Numbered from the stretch's first letter, positions 22,193 through 36,325 are shown. The stretch: DNA of 64,000 nt from Lateolabrax maculatus (GCA_031216445.1 CM062214.1:10599501-10663500), one strand, 5' to 3'. Notes: generated by a model from the letters alone, not told the origin. Numbers and translations are program-made.

Positions 22193-25100
22193 TAAAATTG
22201 TTATTATAGTTGATACATGAAATGCTCATGTGCTTCTTGTGACCACCCAAGAGAAAGCGGTTTGCTGCTGTAATGGAAATCCCGTGCTCAGGGGAACTTT
22301 CCATTAATTTGCTTCTAACTATTGGATCCGTGCGGCCACTGAAAATAGAAGACATCCATTCAAGATCACTGGGGCTTGGCCTGGGCCTCTATAGTCACTG
22401 CTGAGTTGGTGTGGACAAAGTGCTTTAATGAATCGGACATGACAGTTAAAGATCCGGTGGTCTTTTCTTTGGTTAAACAGGTAATATGTAGTCACACCTG
22501 TAGTTTGTGGTTTTATGCGGGAGCAGGTGGAGACAGAGACGGTGCCATTGAGCTGCACAAGTCGGACCCTCTTACGCAACGCCTGACGTGGATGGAAACC
22601 AACGGCCACATTCCATCGTCTGAGGGACAGAGGTTTACTCTTTCTTCTCTGTTAACGTCACAGTCACCTTCCCTTCCACTACGCAGACAAAACACGGCAT
22701 AACTCATCTGCCACCTGCTCTCACCAAAGCAGATGTTAGTGCAAAGCAGCGATCACTGACTGGCACTACGTACAACCAGCATTTTACACGGAGAACTACA
22801 TAGTACTTGTGATTACAAACATTACAAGTTTGTGGGAGAGGCGTACCGGGGGGATACATACGAACGTCTGGGGAGATTTATTTTTTTCAACTATAAAAGA
22901 AATTGTGATGTTTGTAAAAAACACACATTTTCAGATTAGATGAATATATACGTAGATTAGATGACATATATACGTCTAGAGACAGAATCACTTGTAGTCT
23001 GACTTTTATCAGTAATAACAAGCTGTGTCAAGTAACTAACCTCATCAAAAGACAACCACCCTGGAGGAACAGACCGTAAAGACCCAGATTTCCTTAGAAA
23101 ACACATCACTCATTAAAATGAGGGGAGGAGAAGAAATAAAGGCAGTTTATGGAAAGACTGTGGCGTCACTGGCCTTGTGACTGATGCCCTTAATCTGATG
23201 AGTGAAGAAATAACAATACGCAGGATAAGTACAACAATGACTGAGCAGATCAACAGATAACAAAAGTTAAGTAAAGACCGTGCTAGAGAAAAATGCTAAT
23301 AATTCAAATCATTGCAGTGCTGACGTTTAAGGCACCACTTAGGAGGCGGTGCTATGTTGAGGGTAATGTTACAATTATTTTTTTACAACTCAGGAACATA
23401 ACTTTTAACCATCTACTGATATATGAAAGACACACCGGAGTGTTAAAGCTACAACAAAACCCATATAAAAACAGTAAATCGGTCCAAATGAGTCGGAGAT
23501 TTTGGACAAAGTGTGATGGCCTGCAGCGCTTTCTTCACTGTTGAGACAGAAGGATGGCTGGCCCAACAGGTTGGGTCTGAAAGTCAGCGGACATTCCACC
23601 TATTTGAGACAAAGAAAACACTGACTCCAGGCCAGCAGTAGATGAGTCACAACCGCAGCAGATGCGCCTTGGGGCCTGGCAACAACCCAGTCCCGGCACT
23701 TCTGAAGCAAATCCCTGGCCAATCATAGCTGGGATCCAAATGACAGACGGGTCAGGCGCCCAACCGTGTTAAAAACCAAAATGAATAAATAAAAATCAGA
23801 GCAGTTCCAAGTTGCTCTGTAAGACCCTCAGTTGGCGTTGCGTTCTGGGTGTGTGGGAGTGGTGTAGTATGTTTAGGTAAGGTCTTAGCCAGTAAAAACA
23901 TTGCAGACTGAAGGTCTTTAGTGCCAGAGGGATTTCTATAGGCCCGGATAAAGGTCAGCAGGGCCAGGAGACACTCCGCACACTGAACCCAGTGACCTAC
24001 CCTGTAATACCAACCTGCTCAATTGGACAAAAGAATTCCGTTTCTGCTGCCACAGCTGACAATATGACAAAAATACATTATCTGCTTGTCACTTTCACCT
24101 TCAAAAAAAAAGAAAAGAAAGAACTGTTACCAGAAAAGGCAAAAAATGCCAATTTAAGTTGCAGAAACAACTTCACCTCTTTACCCTTCATTCCTATGGA
24201 GGGTGCATATGGTATGAATATGTGTGGCCTGTATAAAATGTCTGTGCGTCTTTGCACGTGCAGACAAAACCTGGGCCAGAATGTACCTCTGTACTTCTTG
24301 ACTGACTTTTGATCATTCCTCTAAAGTGAGGTTGCTCATACCTCCTCTCTAAAGGGCGCTCTTGTCATACACACTGTGCATTAAGCACCAATGTCATTAT
24401 AACCACTGTCATATTGTGCAGCCATTTTTTACATCATATTAATGTATCAAGCCCTTTGGCCCATCAGTTTTTCTTTAACCGATTCTCTCCTTTCCACCTT
24501 TAAGGCCTTGTAGTCCTCTTTCTCTCTTTGCATGTGCGCTTTTTTTCCTCCCTGGCTTCATCTCTGCTCCTGCATTCCTGTAGGGGAAGGGCTGCATGCA
24601 AAGACATGCCATCTCTGCACACACAGCCTGGCTAAACAAAAGGAGAGAAGAGCAACATGAAGAGTGAGCTAAAGGAGGTCAAGAGCAGGAGATCTAACAA
24701 GCATGGCTCTCAGTCTGGTTTGACTTGGCTTTTCTAGGTTGGGAGGTAGATGTGTGCACTCATGAGCAAACATATTAGGGTTTAACTTTATGCTCCATTT
24801 GACAGCAGCAATGGCACAAAGGAAAAATACTCAATTGCCTAATTACCACGGTTTCATACTTCCAATTAAAAGTCAGGTCAGTTTAGATTATGAAAAGTTA
24901 AACTGTTCCTGCATATTTTCTGGCACTGAAGCGATTTCAAACAGGAAGTTTGCAAAGAAGAAGAGGGCAGCCAAGTATGTTTGAAAGACAGGAGGCCATG
25001 TTCTGACTGGTTTATGACTGAAGGAAGAGAGGGCTTAGCAAAATGGAAGACAGGAGATGAGAAATACCAGACTCGTGTCCAGACATTCATAAATCACAAT

Positions 25101-25495
25101 CTCCATGGATACTGCTTAGATTAACCACTATCATATCAGCAGGAATGGGGCAGAATGGAATATGAAGAGGAGAGTGGGATGAAATGGGATAAGGCAACGG
25201 AAGGAAGTGAGACAGAGGGAATAGTTAAGATCGGTTAGTCGAGAGGGATGAAGAGAGGGTAATGGAGGAACAGGGAAGTGAAAAACAGAAAAAGGAGAGT
25301 AATTAGATAAGTTTGGATGAGAGGAGTGAAAGAGTTTGGTTCAGTGTGGGAGGTTGTCACAGCATGCCCTTGGCCGCACACTACACTCCTCCCTACATTC
25401 CTTAGCAGGGGAGAATCTAGCTATCCTGTAATTTGTCACCTGGGCAGCTAAACACCTGTCTGTCAAGTGTGAGTGTGTGCGCATACACACAGACG

Positions 25496-25530
25496 CACAC
25501 GCACACACACACACACACACGCACACGCAC
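25496..25530. repeat. Imperfect (CA)n microsatellite
   Basis: CACACG/CACACA run. Confidence 0.85.
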
Positions 25531-26288
25531 CTGTGAGCCCAGAGGCTCAGGGGCAAGTTCAGCTAAGATATTAAAGTCAACGAACTAACAGAGGCGACAA
25601 GGTTAAGGATTAACGTCATGGTGGGAGAGAGACAGGTGAGGTGGCTGACCTGTGGAATAACCTGTGACATGCTGATGCAGAATGTGACTTTGTCCTCCGG
25701 TCTGCAGGTAAAACAGAAATGGTAATGAGGCCTAAGGGCTGCAGGTCTGTGGCGGAGTCACTTCATCAGTGTCATGAGATTAACCACATGACAAAAGGGA
25801 CTGAGGCACAAAGAGAGTGTGGGAAAGTCGGTGTACTGTGCACTTATGACTTCTTCCTTAAAACAGAGGAGCAGTGAGGAGTTCTGACAGGTGGTAAAAG
25901 GGTTCAAGATAATGCTGCTAGAGTTCATTCTTGACTTTGGAAACAGGATTAGAGAAAACAACCTCACCACATGGTCCATTTAGTAGTTGTTCTGGAGCTT
26001 CTGATCAGATCGCAAGAGCTTTACCAGCAGGTGGAGTTTGCCCAGCTGTCATGGATTTCTTTTTTTCAGCTGTGTTCAAACTGATATCTCTCACTATTTG
26101 AGTTATTATACTTATACTACAATCATAAGCTTGAGTGTGTGCATGTGTTATGCCTTGAGTGTTGCTAAAGGAAACAGAAAAGGTTCCCCAAGGCTACACA
26201 TCTTCCCAGAACTCTAATAAACCTCAAAAAAGGAAAAGAATGTGGTTTTTCCCGGGAAGACTATGATAACCTTGGCATTGAGGCTAGG

Positions 26289-26290
<2 letters not shown>

Positions 26291-26354
<64 letters not shown>
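26291..26354. repeat. (AC)32 microsatellite
   Basis: 64 bp of uninterrupted AC in mob2 5' intron. Confidence 0.97.
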
Positions 26355-26359
<5 letters not shown>

Positions 26360-26540
26360 TGCTGATCTCCCAGCTGCAGATAAAATTCAGAACATTTCTG
26401 AACCAAACCAAAACATTATCTACAGATTACAGCTTCAATGTAGTGTCGGGCTTGTGAGAGAAGAACATTCCTTGTTTTACACACAACCACACACACACAC
26501 ACACCAGAAACAACAAAGGTGTAAGAGTAACACAGCAACA

Positions 26541-26554
26541 CTGCCACCTGCTGG
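26541..26554 (-). promoter_or_regulatory. CTCF-core-like motif
   Basis: The minus strand reads CCAGCAGGTGGCAG, matching all 14 positions of CCASYAGRKGGCRS. It lies in intron between alternative mob2 promoters. Occupancy cannot be told from sequence. Confidence 0.35.
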
Positions 26555-27147
26555 CACAAAATGTAGATGTGCACAGTTTTTTTGCATCAGGTGAGTGAAG
26601 TCAAATACAAAACCTCTGGAAACATATAAAGCAGCAACCTGCCTCTGGAGAGAAGCTCAGAGTAAAAAGAAAGCTGAGAACAGGCTACATCACCATGTAC
26701 AGTACCCACCCTTGGAAAAGGCCTCTCACTGCAGACACTGTCTGAAACTTACACAACCTCACAGCTAGACTGACTTTTCCATTCCAGGTTTTATAATAAG
26801 GGTGTGGATGCTCTGTACGTGTGTGTGTGCGTGCTTTTTGTGACACTTGAAACCGAACCAGGCCTGTGCTGACGCTATAGACGCCTGCATCCTTTGAAAA
26901 CTGTAAAACTTAATGAGTTACTTTCCACTACTGGTGTGGTTGAGTAATACGAAGAACATTAGAGAAAGCAAAGTGTGAAAAATTAAAATATACATGAAGC
27001 AATAGTATAGCAATTATTCAGTGAAGCCACTGAGCGAGGAGTTGAGGTTTAAAGGCATGAAGACGCGAGTCTGTGACGTAAACGAGGAGGTGCAAGGAGA
27101 GCTGTGGTCAAACATATGCTACTGTTTGCTCAGGAGTACAAGAGGCA

Positions 27148-27261
<114 letters not shown>

Positions 27262-27933
27262 AGTACAGAATAAGGTTGAGGGGACTGGGTAGAGGAGAAA
27301 GATCGTCATGGAATACAGGGATAGATGGAGGAAGCAAAGAGGAGATGGTGGGGACAGGACTTGGGGTAGCGCCCATGTTTGCACAGGATGTGGAGTGGGG
27401 TATGATGGGCTCGGCCATGGGGCTTAAGGGTGAACAGAGCTCTCTTTTCATGGCCCTAAGAAGAAGAAAAATAAGAATAAAAAACAACAAAACCAGAGAA
27501 CATTGCCAGCTTGGAGTTCCAGGGGAAGAAGCCCTGAGTTAAAGCAGCAAAGTGGGGATCAGAGTAGAGAGTATACAACACTCACACACTGTACGACAAT
27601 TCCGGCAGGCCAGAAGGTGAAGCGCAAAATCAGACTCATCTAACACTTTTACTAAATAGGTGACAGCACACTTAGGCTGCAAAGTCTACTAGAGGCTCTT
27701 GAGGAGATGGGACAGAGCCAAAGCACACAAAGACAGCACTGTAGGGACTGTGGGTGAGTCTTAGAAGCAAAGGATGCAGAGATAAAAAGGAGGGTGTGGG
27801 GTTCATGCACACAGTTTGGGTGGCTTTCTGCTTTCTGCTCTGCCCTGATCCAGCTCATTAACTACTAAGTGAGGGCATTTAGTCACAGATTTCCCAACAA
27901 GGGCAATGTAGATGTAACTTTCCCAGAAAAGAC

Positions 27934-27935
<2 letters not shown>

Positions 27936-27975
<40 letters not shown>
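27936..27975. repeat. (AC)n microsatellite
   Basis: About 20 AC units followed by ATATATA. Confidence 0.95.
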
Positions 27976-27981
<6 letters not shown>

Positions 27982-30900
27982 AACTTTAGTTGAGTAATTA
28001 GTGCTGATGGCCTGACATACCAAGCTTCAGTGGGGAATGAGTGACAGATCAATGTAGAGCAGACATGTTTACCCTCTGCTTGAGTGACGACATATTCTAC
28101 ATATCGCTGTCTGATTCAAATGGAGCGTGGCCAATGAAATTAGGCAACTATGTGAAACATGTTTGAAATCTGTATTACATAAAGAAAAGTATGGGACAGC
28201 ATCACCCTGAAGCCAACATCAATCTAAATCAAAGAAGCAATCACGTCAGCAGAAACGTTAAAGATTTAAAAACAAGCTGATAAGATCAACACGCTTTCTA
28301 AAGAGCACAAGTCAAATCACATTAGTCCGCTTCTTAACACACGGCAGTCTGTTTCGAAGTATATTACATAACTTGTGCAGTGAGTCCGCATTCTCTCAGC
28401 CCGTGAGACACAAACAATAACAGATGAGAGATCAGAGGAGAGGTTTGCAGGGACCTCTTTCTCAGGGGAGAGGTCTCCATTTCCTTTTATCAACAGACAG
28501 AACTGAGATCTGAGTCCATCAGATTGTCTGGCTTGTGAATGAATGGCAACGTTGGTGTTTGATTTGTTATTGCGCCACAGCCAATGCCCTGTTTGCTCTT
28601 TAACCCTGAGAACATGGAACTAATTGACCAGCTGGAGCTACTGAGGAACAGTAAACAAGTTGTGCAGATCTATGCTTTTTCACTTCTTGTTAGGATCATA
28701 GGCTGCTGTATTCTCGTGGCAATTCTAAAAAAAGTGTACACATTTTTTACAGTAGCCTTTATCCAATACAAACTATCTTTTTTGTGAGGTTAGTATAACT
28801 TGTGTACATTTGTCACAACAATTTTACATGTATTTGACATTTTTACTCTAAATCAGCATTAGGGTATTTCAGTAATTTTAAATTATTTCAATATTTACGG
28901 TGAGATTTTGGACATAAGGATGAACATTTCTCATCTCCTGTGTTAACCTTCCCCCGTTGTCAGAATTACTTTAAATATTCATCTCAGTGGATGACGTGGG
29001 CTTTTGAGAAAACACTTTCTCATTCTGTTCCCGACACGGTTCCTCCACATATGTGAGTGTGCGAACATTATGTATCCATCAGCTTGAGCGTGTTTTGTAC
29101 AGTAGCTGTTATCTTGGGAGAGCATCGCTAGAGTCGTCACAGCAGCAGAGGGTCTCTGTGAGTCTGGCTGGCTCTAAAAACAGCCAAGTCACATCTGCTG
29201 CTCTGCTTATCACAACAACCGCACGGTCAAATGCAGAGAACAAGGACATTTTCTAAGAAGAGTACAGCCAGTGCCTCTCTGCACGCTCACACACACTCTC
29301 ACACATATTCATTATAAATTCATTAGTGCTGCTTATACATTCTCTCTGAGTAACAGTTCACAAGGTGCTTAATCAAAAACTATAATCAAATACACTTACA
29401 TATTTTATCTTTTACCTAATTTAAAAAACACCCATCAGTATTCAATTCTCTTCTTTTCAAATTGTGATGACTAAGGGATGTGAGGACAAGCAAAAACGGA
29501 GAATAACAAAGTTAAAAAAAGAAACAGCTTTAGTATTCAAGGGTGTTAGTTTACCCCAAAAAACCTAAAAGGACAAGCAAAAAAAAAAAACTAAATTAAC
29601 CCAGATGACTAGACGAGATCTCGGCAGCATCTGATAGCAGAGGAAACTCTGGTCCATTGTGTGAGTTTGATTAACACCGGGAGTGGATGAAGGCGTAGGA
29701 AGTGGTAGTGGCCACACCCAGGATCGGGCTAAGAGGTGACAAGATGTGACTGAAGGAGGCCAACGGATTAAAGAACCAAAATAAAAAAAAAAACAAGCTG
29801 GTGGAAAATATGAGGAAATCAGTGCTCCCTGTAGGAAGGTCTTGTGAGTGCACCTCTGTGTGCATTTTAACCTCTTATCAGCTTAGAGGTGTACAGGGTA
29901 CCTAAGTTAAATGTGAAGAAACAACACCTCTCCTGCCAAGAAAGGAAGTCTGATCTATCAAAGGAAGATACTTGGAAGGACGGCAGGCATGATTTAACAA
30001 CCGGCACCGCCTCTCATGGACATCCACCCATAACAACAATAACACTGTCAGCAGCTCAAAAACAAGAGGTAGTGATGGTTAGCCCACAGCAAGTCCCATA
30101 ACACAGAGCAGCAACAACAACAACACACACAGGCCGTGGGCAAAGATGAACTTTTTTTTAGACAGAATAAGTGTTCCACCCAAACACTTGTCTTTCTAGT
30201 AATTAGCTATGACAGCAGATCATGTAGGGATGTCAGTAAATATCAGTCTCTCTGGGTTAATCAAGGGGAAAAACAGACAGTGTGTACGTGTTTGGCGAAG
30301 GGCAAAGGCAGAGCGGTGTTGTTAGGTAAGACACGGCGTCATGTGTTTCTGCGTCGCCACAACAGAGGAGAGGAAGGGCCGTACTAGGGAGGGGAAAGCT
30401 TGGAGACAAACGGAAAAGGCAGCAAATGTTATGGAAATTCCTGGACAAAGCCACTTGTTTTTTTGTTTGGCATTGCTGCGATGACAGTGAACCCACAGCG
30501 AAGCTCTGCCCTTTGTCAGAGACTTGCATGGTGGAAATATTCAGAGCCTGTCTTCCATCAGCCTGCTGAGAGGGAAAAGATGCACACATACATACACAAT
30601 CCTATGTAGTCACAAAGACAATCACACAAGAAAAACAATACTATTACATGTACATAGAGACTGACATTTTCTCCTTTAAACATCCTCTCCAAAACACACA
30701 TGCTACCAAACAAAAAGCCTGCCCGTCACCTACAGATGGTGCATCAATGAGCTAGGGAAGGAAGTGGGCGGAGGCAGCTGCTGCTGCCGGTGTCAGAATG
30801 GGAAAATAAAAGGGAGATGAATAGAAAGGAGACACAAGAGAGGTCAAATCAATAGATGTCCTTGGAGCAGCAAGAGCAGGGACGTGTGTGCCCCTCCACC

Positions 30901-31727
30901 GCTTCTGACGCACAGCGTCAGTTCACTGACGAGTGCTGATGTTCACATTTCCCTCCGCCCTCTACAGATGTCGCACATCCTACGGTAAAGGATGAGCTGT
31001 CGTGAGAACAATATAATCTGATCCTTTTATGAGCAGATGAGATCAGCGGCTCTTAACTCTATGAAGTTGAGCATGTGTTCGTGTGTCTGTCTCCTTGCCA
31101 GAGGATTCAGGTGTAAACAAGCCTCTGATTGGCTGGAGCAAGAGGAGTAACTGGCTTCCACCTGGGAAGATGAGCTTATGCAGTGACATCATCTCTCCTA
31201 GAGGGGGATGGGAGGTTTGTTAGTGCAGAGGGCACATCTGTCTTGAACACAAAAGAAAAAAAAAATCAGAAGCTCCAGTGATTCAAAAGGGTATTTAAGG
31301 TTAGTCCTTGTTTGGCCAACAGCCTCCGAGTTCTGTAAGTGAACATAATAAATGGTACGCACGTCACCTCAGAACATGCTGGAGTCAGCACTCTGCAGCA
31401 TCCCTGCTCGCTCCGGAGCTGCCTCTTTGCCACAGCTACTCTCAGATTAAATATAGTCTCACAAGGAGTGAGTTAAATGTGTGTGTGACTCACAAATCTG
31501 AACATGACGTAGGTGGGATCCAGCTGTGCTTCTAAAGGTGTGAAATATGACAATCGGTACATAATAGAGTTACATTTCTGGAGGCCACTTAAAACTTTCC
31601 TTGTCTTCCTCTCCGGTCTATCCTTTGTAACAGTGCCATGTCAGATGGTAGATAATTGAAACAAATGAGGGGGCACAGCTGCCAAAGGCACTGCAGCACA
31701 GAGGCAATTACACAGCTATGCAGGCAA

Positions 31728-31730
<3 letters not shown>

Positions 31731-31770
<40 letters not shown>
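31731..31770. repeat. (TG)20 microsatellite
   Basis: Uninterrupted TG tract about 40 bp from the candidate exon at 31809-31831. Confidence 0.95.
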
Positions 31771-31774
<4 letters not shown>

Positions 31775-31808
31775 AGTTTGAGACGTAGAGTGAATATGGA
31801 AGGCTTAC

Positions 31809-31831
31809 CTACTCACCACCACCTTCTCCAT
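31809..31831 (-). CDS. mob2: Weak candidate mob2 alternative first exon (MEKVVVSR)
   Basis: ATG at 31831 gives MEKVVVS plus AG before donor AG|GTAAGC, and reads in frame into exon 2 (MEKVVVSRKSKTK). An in-frame TGA directly precedes the ATG, so this would be the start. Two ETS-like CAGGAAGT motifs lie 60-110 bp upstream. The Kozak context is poor (T at -3), the region is not CpG-rich, and a phase match occurs by chance one time in three, so this is weak. Confidence 0.2.
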
Positions 31832-32529
31832 TCAATTAAGCTGCACCAGACCACCCCTCCCTCCCACTCTCGCCTGGGACAAACTCGATAAACAGGAAGT
31901 GAGGCGCCCAGGCACTTCCTGTCTCCCTTCAAATGGGCCTCTTGTTCCCAGAGGCAGCACAGACAAGCCACGGGCTACTGCTGCAACAACCGCTACAAAC
32001 CCTTTCCCTGCCACATTCACAGCCCATACAAAGCCTCAGGACCCGTTTGTTTTGGTCCTGAATTCTGTCTAACCCTTTTCCTGCCACCTGACAAACCTAC
32101 AAAGTGAGCCAAACACAATGAAGCCATTATCCACTTGCCAATTGGGCCACCAAGCTGCTATGAGTTTTTCCATGCCTACAGGGCACCTGCTGCCACACAC
32201 AGACAAGCTTTCCTCGGCTACGCTTCACGTAATGTTTGTCTGATCAGCTCTGATTAGGTGTTAGACATGTAGTGTGTTACGAGGTGTGCTCGGATTCTTT
32301 TTTCTGGATTTGTTTACCCTCTTTTTGTTTAACAGTGAAAGATCAAAATTTGAATTAAGTTGTTTCAGTCACAAAGGAACTGCAAAGAGGTCTAGAGCCT
32401 TTTTATTTAAGCACGTGCATGACTGCGTGTGCGTGTATGCTGACTGTGTGGATCTAAATGCGGAGGTGAAGTTAGTGCAAGGCCATCTCTTTCTCCTTCT
32501 CCTGAGCCAGCAGGACTAGGCTGCGCCTG

Positions 32530-32530
<1 letters not shown>

Positions 32531-32562
<32 letters not shown>
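32531..32562. repeat. (AC)16 microsatellite
   Basis: Uninterrupted AC tract. Confidence 0.95.
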
Positions 32563-32564
<2 letters not shown>

Positions 32565-34503
32565 ATGCAACTGGCCCCGTGTGTGAGGTCTGCCCTCTGC
32601 AGTGGAGGGCAGGTGAAAGTAGACAAAAGACAGTCAGTCAGTCTAGTTAAGACTGACTTCTTTTATCTGCACTGACCAGCCAGTGTCCGTCCGTAAGAGT
32701 CTAATGTAACACATGTCCTGACAGGATCAAGTACAGTCAGACACCTCGGGCAGGGTTCATCTGCTCTCTGCTATGACTATGTGTGAGGAGAAGAGTGAAA
32801 ACAGAGGAAAACAGAGGAAAAGGCATATCTTATTTCTGGGTGCTCGATACCTGTGCTCACCCGTGTGCAGCCATTAGGTTAATGGTGAGTAATAGGGAGA
32901 GTCTATTATAGGAGTGCAGCAACGTCCACTGAATCCTACAGGCTGATTTTGGACTGCATGCCCCATTTGTTTAGGTGGGGTTTGGGTGGAGTAGTGTATG
33001 ATAAACACAAGTTCGATTACAGGGACACCAGAAACAAGAACCGAATATACAGAATTAAAATTTTGTAGATGGATACTTTTCCTAGAGTTCTTTACTAGAA
33101 ATAGATTTTCAACAGACCATCAAACCTTCATTTAAAAATGAAGGTCTAGCCAGTTTTCTCCAGTCAGAATGACAAAGCAGCTCGATTATACAGTGCAACA
33201 AGCCACGGGAAATAATGCCATCCAATTCCTCAGGCAAAGCTTTTAATAAATAATGATTCCATGAGATTTCTATGCACTAAGCATAGCTACAGCAGCCCCG
33301 ATCTTTGACTAAGCTTTCCTCAAAGACTGAAAGCATTTCAGCTGAGTGACGGGCAACCAAGCAAGGAGGGAGTCTGCTGGGCTGAGGGGAAGGAGAGTGG
33401 GGTTTGTTGGCGGAGAATGGTGTCCTTGTTGAGCTGCACGCCTCAGCCCTGTGGAAGCAGCCAGGCCGGCCAAAGATAGCCTAATGAGAGACACATGGAA
33501 AACAGTATGGCCTGCTCTGCTAATACAACGCACACAGTATGATGATACACTCAGAACTATTGTTCCACGCCACCCATTATAAAATCCACCAACTGATCCA
33601 CTGAGAGCAAACACACACACACACACACAAGCTTTTGTCATGTGATGGAGCCTCAAGGTCTGAGTGTGCCTGCTTTTCAGCAACACGTCAACAACAGTAT
33701 GTCATATGGGGACAGAGACATTAAACCTCATAACAGAGGGAAATTGGATTTTCTGTTTCATGCTGCCATGGTGTATGAAGTAATTATTAAACCTTGGTAT
33801 TATTGTAGGAGGGAAAAACAGAACAGGCACACATTTGACTGAAGCTGAATGAGAACTTGACCCAGGATTCAACTCCAACTGTGGTAGTTCCCTCAGGGCT
33901 GTTGTGTTGGAGAAGGCCATGGAAAACTGATCCAGTGAGAGTTTGTGTGTGTGATGGAGCACATGGATTCACATGTGACGATGTACACATCACAGAGAAG
34001 GGATCCTAACATAACTTCCAACGGTGTCACAAGGCTGACAAGCAGGTCAAACTACAAAGCTAGGCTACTTTGTTTCGGCAACATTTTAACGGATGAAACA
34101 TCAGAATATTCAGAACTTTTTCTGCTTTCTTGGTTACACATTAGTGCTGAGAGGCCACATCTACAATCTTTTCATAATCATGAAATAGTTACTGTAAGAC
34201 GACATATTATTTCTTTTTCAGCCTCTATATTGGATCACTGAAACTCAAATCCCAACCAGACTAGTTAATCAGTCAACTGATGTTAAATAATACTATCCCC
34301 CATGTCCATTGCCAATGTGTCTCTTCAAGGTCAAAAGGTATGAATACACACAGAAATACTATATTTTTTTTTATGTCTTCCCTGTTAATCATTTTAAATG
34401 AAACTGCTGGACTGCTCCAAGGAATAGACATTTTCAGACATTGTTCTGACACTTTGTTTTTTGTACTTAAGAAACAAATGAGATATAACATGCCAGTTAT
34501 TTG

Positions 34504-34665
34504 TTAGCCTTTTTTCTCCTGTGTGCAGACTTTATGCTAAGCTAAGCGGCTGATGACTCCAGCTTTGAAATTGAACAGACATGAGTGGTATTGATCTTTT
34601 CATCTAACTTTTGGCAAGAAAGTGAAATAGGATATTTCCAAAAATGTCAAACCTTTCCTTTAAAT
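34504..34665. repeat. Probable MITE-like dispersed repeat
   Basis: Contains ATGCTAAGCTAAGCGGCTG, CAGACATGAGTGGTATTGATC, TTGGCAAGAAAGTGAA and a TTTCCTTTAAA end, in that order. I recognise this word order from a short repeat that is very abundant in percomorph fish genomes. No coding capacity is seen. Confidence 0.55.
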
Positions 34666-35039
34666 GGATACATAATAATGTTATATGGTGTGTTTACGTG
34701 CATGTGAAGAATGCTTCCAATAATTTTCAGTTGTTTATGATAGTATAATCATTCAAAACTGAATTAAACGGAGGTATCATTTTACTATACTTATGTAATT
34801 TTAGGCTGAATTTGTTGACTCTCAGCTAACTGTATCCTGCTTAAATTCACCTAGTATAAAACATCAAGTCTTTGCTTCTGACTGATCAAAAACAAAAAGA
34901 AGGCTCAGAAATTAAGGTCAATTCCAACTAATTTTACTTTACTTGATGACAAACTGTTCAATCGCTCCATTTTAAACAGGATGATCAACATCAGAGTCGA
35001 CACTGTGCTGGCAGGCAGTTTATACTCCACACAATGCTA

Positions 35040-35290
35040 CTGTTGAAAGCTGAAACACCGGAGCCCAGGGGACGGAGGGCTGGCCCGGGCCGAGGTCAAC
35101 GAGGACCTGTTTGGATGGGTGTGCCTCCAAAAACACACATCAATCAAGCCATATAACATCACCGCCGGGCCGACCGATTGGCTGACGGAGACGCCAGGGG
35201 AGAGGAAATGCTAAAAATAGATGTGACGGCCCGTTTTGGCTTAATGAGCCTATGAGACATCAGACCGCTGTCCAGGTCCCACCCCTACCT
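35040..35290. promoter_or_regulatory. GC-rich intronic block with MEF2-type site (possible enhancer)
   Basis: This 250-bp block is more GC- and CpG-rich than its AT-rich flanks. It holds an inverted CCAAT (CGATTGGCTG, about 35174) and CTAAAAATAG at 35211-35220, an exact MEF2 consensus. MEF2 matches of this degeneracy occur a few times per 64 kb by chance, so only the compositional context makes it of interest. Confidence 0.3.
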
Positions 35291-36306
35291 TGATCATGAA
35301 TGGGGGAGAAAAGAACATAAGTGCTCCTGGCACAAGCCCTGCCTTCACAAGGCTTCTGTGTGTTTTTCACCAAGGCCTACAGTATAACACATGTGCAGCC
35401 TCACAGATACATGACACATACACACATACACACATAAACGGCAGGCTGTTATTCATACTAAGAGCAGCAGTGAAGTGTAAACAAAGTTCTGAATCACAGC
35501 GAGGCCTAATCTAATCCAGCTGTGCTGTGTGTGTCTGTGTTAAAGCTACAATTTTACCCTCACCATCAAAACGCTCCTTAGAGAACCAGAAAGTTATATT
35601 TAGACTTTATACAGCAGTTAAGGCAGGCTCAGGCTGGCTAACTCCACAACCACAAGAGAGGGGAACCAGATCCTTTCTGCTCCGACTGCCAGAGAGCCTA
35701 ACCTAAATCATCTACCCTTTCTCTCAAGCACAATAACCAGCTATGTGAGTGCCAGTAAATCAGTCAGATTTTAAAACTAGCAGCACAGGCTCTCCAGGTC
35801 TAACTGTGGGGAACAAAACTGAAATTTCAATTCAGACGGTAACAACAAGAAAAAAGAGCAAAGTCTGTAAAGTCAATGCTCCGCAAACAACAAAAACAGG
35901 AAGAAAAAAAAAGAGGAAAGAACATATCCATGCCCCTTGTAAAGGAACACAGTGTCCAAATAAACAGTACGGCACCGCCACACAGGAGGATGAGAGGAAA
36001 AGTTGGGCAAGCCCGACTGACTAGCTGACCTCTGGCTTCATGCCATTTTATTCCAACTAGTCATAACCGACCGTCCTAACCAACCGTGTAACCAGCGTCA
36101 TCTCCTCCCCTTCGGTCAACTATGGATGGCTGGCTATGAGCCATCTCTGTCCCTCAACTCCCTCCTCCCCCCTCCTCCTCCTCGCCTCCCACAAGTCAAG
36201 ATACGCTGTGTGTCTGACTACAGCAGAATCTCTGCCTGCTACAGCAGCACTGTCCTCAAATGTCTCCTACAAAACCGCAGCAGCATAACACAGAGGGTGA
36301 AAGGGA

Positions 36307-36325
36307 GGGGGGGGGGGGGGGGGGG
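36307..36325. repeat. G19 homopolymer
   Basis: Run of 19 G about 170 bp downstream (minus strand) of the MGVLVCC exon. Confidence 0.95.
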
